Below, piece after piece: positions 62,158-64,000 of a DNA stretch of 64,000 nt; positions within the stretch are counted from its first letter, which is position 1, and every line of letters starts with the position of its first letter. This DNA is from Bacteroidales bacterium (GTDB lineage: Bacteria; Bacteroidota; Bacteroidia; Bacteroidales; P3), in NCBI GenBank assembly GCA_017439185.1, contig JAFRTM010000028.1, forward strand, positions 51,812-115,811. The letters run 5' to 3'. The notes beneath the pieces were generated by a model. That model worked only from the letters and a program-made list of their open reading frames with translations, was not told the DNA's origin and did not search any database. The position numbers and the translations under genes are program-made.

Positions 62158-63342
62158 TTAGAATAGTTTATGGGGAGAAAGCGTCAGGAATTCTTCCGCA
62201 CTTATGCCACCGTCACCGACTATGAGTGACAGTTTGGGGTTGAACTGTTCACTGAAGGCTTCTAATCCCGAAGTCCGTTTTTCTGCGTTGCTCTTGACTT
62301 CGATGGCCACGACAGAGCCTTTCTTCCTCAGGATGAAATCCACTTCGTCGTTGCGGTCACGCCAATAAAACACCTCAAAACGATGGACGAAAGACTGGCT
62401 GACCAAATAGGCACCAATCCCAGACTCAAAGATGTGGCCCCACGAGCTGCGGTTGATCAGGGCTTGGTTGAAAGAGAGTGGGCTGAATATGACTTTCAGT
62501 GCATTGTTATACACTTGGAATTTTGGTATGCTTGATTTTCGGCGTGCAAAATCAAGGCTGTATTTCTGCAGACCGCAAAGCATACCGCACTCGTCCAGCA
62601 GGTGTATATAGCCAGCCAGGGTGGATGTGTTGCCGGCATCCTGCAGGCTGCCTATCATCTTGTTGAGTGATAGCAGTTGTCCGGAATAGGCCGACGCAAG
62701 TTCGAAAGTCTGCCTAAGCAGTGGCGGTTTGCCTATGGGAGTGTCCAGCAATATATCTTTGTTGAGCGTCGCTTCTACGATAGATGACTGGATGTATTGT
62801 TCCCAACGGTCCGCATCATCTATCAGGTGCGCCGCTCCCGGATAGCCTCCAAAGAATATGTACTGGTCCAGATTGAAACCGAAACATTCTTTCATTTCGC
62901 CATAGCTCCAATGGGTCATCCTTATTTCCTCAAACCGTCCCGACAGCGATTCCGACAATCCCCGTTCCAGTAGCACTCGGCTGCTGCCGAGCAACAACAC
63001 TTTTATGTTGCGGTTGTGGAAAGTGTCGGAATCCCACTCCTTCTTCACGGCCTCGCTCCAATTGGATATCTTTTGTATTTCATCGATGACAAGTATATAT
63101 GAGGCGAGGCCTTGTTGTGCCATAATACTGCGTGTCGCTTCCCAGCAGTTGGAAATCCATGAATTGTTAAATGCTGTCGGTTGGTCAGCCGAAAAGAACC
63201 GGAAGGGTATGTCAATATCTTCCAACACTTGTTTTACCACGGTGGATTTGCCTACCTGACGGGGGCCCATGACAACCTGTATAAACTTGCGGGGTTCTTT
63301 TAACCGCTCTGTAATAAGTTTATATTCAATCTTTTTGTACAT
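62158..63342 (-). CDS. AAA-type ATPase with DUF4143 domain
   Basis: 394 residues. Walker A GPRQVGKST at ~26-34; Walker B YILVIDEIQKISNW at ~83-96; LLLGSSRVLLERGLSESLSGRF is the arginine/sensor region. C-terminal DUF4143 with WGHIFESGIGAYLV and a PD-(D/E)XK-like DEVDFIL, then VAIEVKSN nuclease signature. Members are common mobile orphans in Bacteroidota with no settled role. It sits alone between two 185-bp direct repeats with its own promoter. Confidence 0.92.
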   Translation of the reverse strand: MYKKIEYKLITERLKEPRKFIQVVMGPRQVGKSTVVKQVLEDIDIPFRFFSADQPTAFNNSWISNCWEATRSIMAQQGLASYILVIDEIQKISNWSEAVKKEWDSDTFHNRNIKVLLLGSSRVLLERGLSESLSGRFEEIRMTHWSYGEMKECFGFNLDQYIFFGGYPGAAHLIDDADRWEQYIQSSIVEATLNKDILLDTPIGKPPLLRQTFELASAYSGQLLSLNKMIGSLQDAGNTSTLAGYIHLLDECGMLCGLQKYSLDFARRKSSIPKFQVYNNALKVIFSPLSFNQALINRSSWGHIFESGIGAYLVSQSFVHRFEVFYWRDRNDEVDFILRKKGSVVAIEVKSNAEKRTSGLEAFSEQFNPKLSLIVGDGGISAEEFLTLSPHKLF

Positions 63343-63405
63343 CGTTTTACATTTTACGCAGTGTGGTGCGTATTTTTACGCAATGCACCAAGTGCTTTTC
63401 AGATT

Positions 63406-63414
63406 GCAAAGATA
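63406..63414 (-). promoter_or_regulatory. -7 element TATCTTTGC of the ATPase gene
   Basis: Perfect minus-strand match, 64 bp before the ATG at 63342. The -33 position reads ATTG rather than TTTG. Confidence 0.65.
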
Positions 63415-63512
63415 AGGATAATTTTTATTCTGGCAATATTTTTCTCTGAAAATTGAATATTGTCTTTGACTATAATGCTGAGAATTAGAATGTTTTGTTG
63501 TTTTTTTTAGGA

Positions 63513-63697
63513 GTGTGTCCGAAAAGGGGTGGGTGAGGACTCCAGTGGATGGAGGGGGCAACTATAAGCGACAGGCGGGAGTCGGGCGGACACTGCCGTC
63601 GAGGCAGAGAGTGATTTGACATATTAGAGAAAGGTAAGGGACGAGGCGTTATCCCGACGGAAAGGATGAAAGGCAGTCCCGCCCTGCCCCGGCAGGG
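63513..63697 (+). repeat. 185-bp direct repeat, copy 2
   Basis: Same orientation as copy 1; four substitutions, in two pairs (near 63573-63575 and 63612-63614), none inside the predicted stems. It lies ~170 bp upstream of the ATPase start. The remaining 63415-63862 region holds the barrel-gene terminator and no other recognised gene. Confidence 0.92.
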
Positions 63698-63741
63698 TTA
63701 GAAAGGTAGAGCGGTTACTTGAGTTATGAGGCGAAAGGGAC

Positions 63742-63777
63742 AAGAAAAAGGGCTGCGGAGGAGTCTCCGCAGCCCTT
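63742..63777 (-). terminator. Terminator of the partial beta-barrel gene
   Basis: The 13-bp stem AAGGGCTGCGGAG/CTCCGCAGCCCTT with a GAGT loop is followed on the minus strand by TTTTTCTT, 86 bp after the stop at 63863. Confidence 0.88.
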
Positions 63778-63862
63778 GTGCCAGTTTTTATAGTTTCTTA
63801 CTTGTGCGGGAATTTTTGGCTTTAGCCGTTGCCGGCAGCCAGAGTAGGCCGCTCTCGCTGGA

Positions 63863-64000
63863 TTAGAATCTAAACGACACTCCACATTTCATCAATGAGT
63901 TGCCTCCCACCAGATATTCCAAACTTGGGGCATTGTATCTGAAATGACCCCAATCATATTCGGCGAATAGTCCGAAGCATTTGGCCGGGTACCATGTCGC
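63863..64000 (-). CDS. Outer-membrane beta-barrel protein, C-terminal fragment
   Basis: The last 45 codons of a minus-strand gene cut by the right edge. Alternating aromatic/polar residues (AEYDWGHFRYN, LEYLVGGNSLMKCGVSFRF) and the terminal Phe are typical of the last two strands of an outer-membrane barrel inserted by the Bam complex. Stop TAA at 63865-63863; terminator follows. No more can be said about its function. Confidence 0.8.
   Translation of the reverse strand, partial: ATWYPAKCFGLFAEYDWGHFRYNAPSLEYLVGGNSLMKCGVSFRF

Overview
The window is chromosomal DNA from an anaerobic Bacteroidota (order Bacteroidales). Evidence: promoters of the Bacteroidetes type (TTTG, 19 bp, TAnnTTTGC) stand before most transcription units; three proteins read as type IX secretion (T9SS) cargo or carry sorting-like modules; there is a PorD-family T9SS protein; and the gene families (split chromate transporter, SdhCAB of the b558 type, DUF4153, SPOR, DUF4143 ATPase) are typical of that phylum. 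No rRNA, CRISPR array, prophage or transposase was found. Genus cannot be read from the sequence.

Layout. 1-9067: the 3' part of a giant secreted repeat protein, cut by the left edge. 9117-16442: WG-repeat protein, dihydroorotase, the succinate dehydrogenase/fumarate reductase operon sdhC-sdhA-sdhB, and a RhaD-type aldolase. 16572-19934: yajC and terC (minus), a two-gene chromate transporter (plus), a class A acid phosphatase (minus). 20019-23597 (minus): ridA-bcd-etfB-etfA, an acyl-CoA dehydrogenase with its electron transfer flavoprotein. 23704-29862: anmK, a secreted unknown, meaB, tRNA-Met, hemW and a SPOR protein. 29992-33786: a secreted protein with 12 InlB-like repeats. 34018-42000: two small proteins, glyA, a DUF4153 membrane protein, and an EF-hand membrane protein paired with a secreted protein. 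42080-45752: thrS-infC-rpmI-rplT-rplS. 46208-46395: a structured RNA candidate, followed by a FISUMP-type surface protein. 48339-53392 (minus): nfo, an aminotransferase, porD and a TPR protein. 53951-57704: gyrB, a four-helix-bundle (S23/IVP) gene boxed by inverted repeat arrays, pepE, and a phage-type macro-like protein. 57708-61723 (minus): lipoproteins, an FKBP isomerase, a sugar-phosphate transferase. 62158-63342: a DUF4143 ATPase between two 185-bp direct repeats. 63863-64000: the end of an outer-membrane beta-barrel gene.

Physiology suggested: succinate/fumarate respiration (SdhCAB) with methylmalonyl-CoA mutase maintenance (MeaB) points to propionate formation, and Bcd-EtfAB points to flavin-linked reduction or oxidation of short acyl-CoAs. 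The secreted repeat proteins with T9SS tails are displayed or released at the cell surface.

Most unusual structure. (1) A four-helix-bundle gene flanked by inward-facing arrays of GTTGATAT-like units, with the architecture of a 23S rRNA intervening sequence but lying between gyrB and pepE. (2) Intergenic arrays with an exact 11-bp period at six loci, each with a different core sequence, mostly upstream of housekeeping promoters. (3) A separate class of 7-bp arrays arranged as palindromes inside the sdh and etf operons. (4) Two 185-bp direct repeats, 4 mismatches apart, around an ATPase gene. (5) Non-AUG starts: infC apparently begins at AUA and hemW at AUU. Several canonical-codon starts were moved on promoter evidence (glyA, thrS, terC and others), and the reasons are given with each gene.
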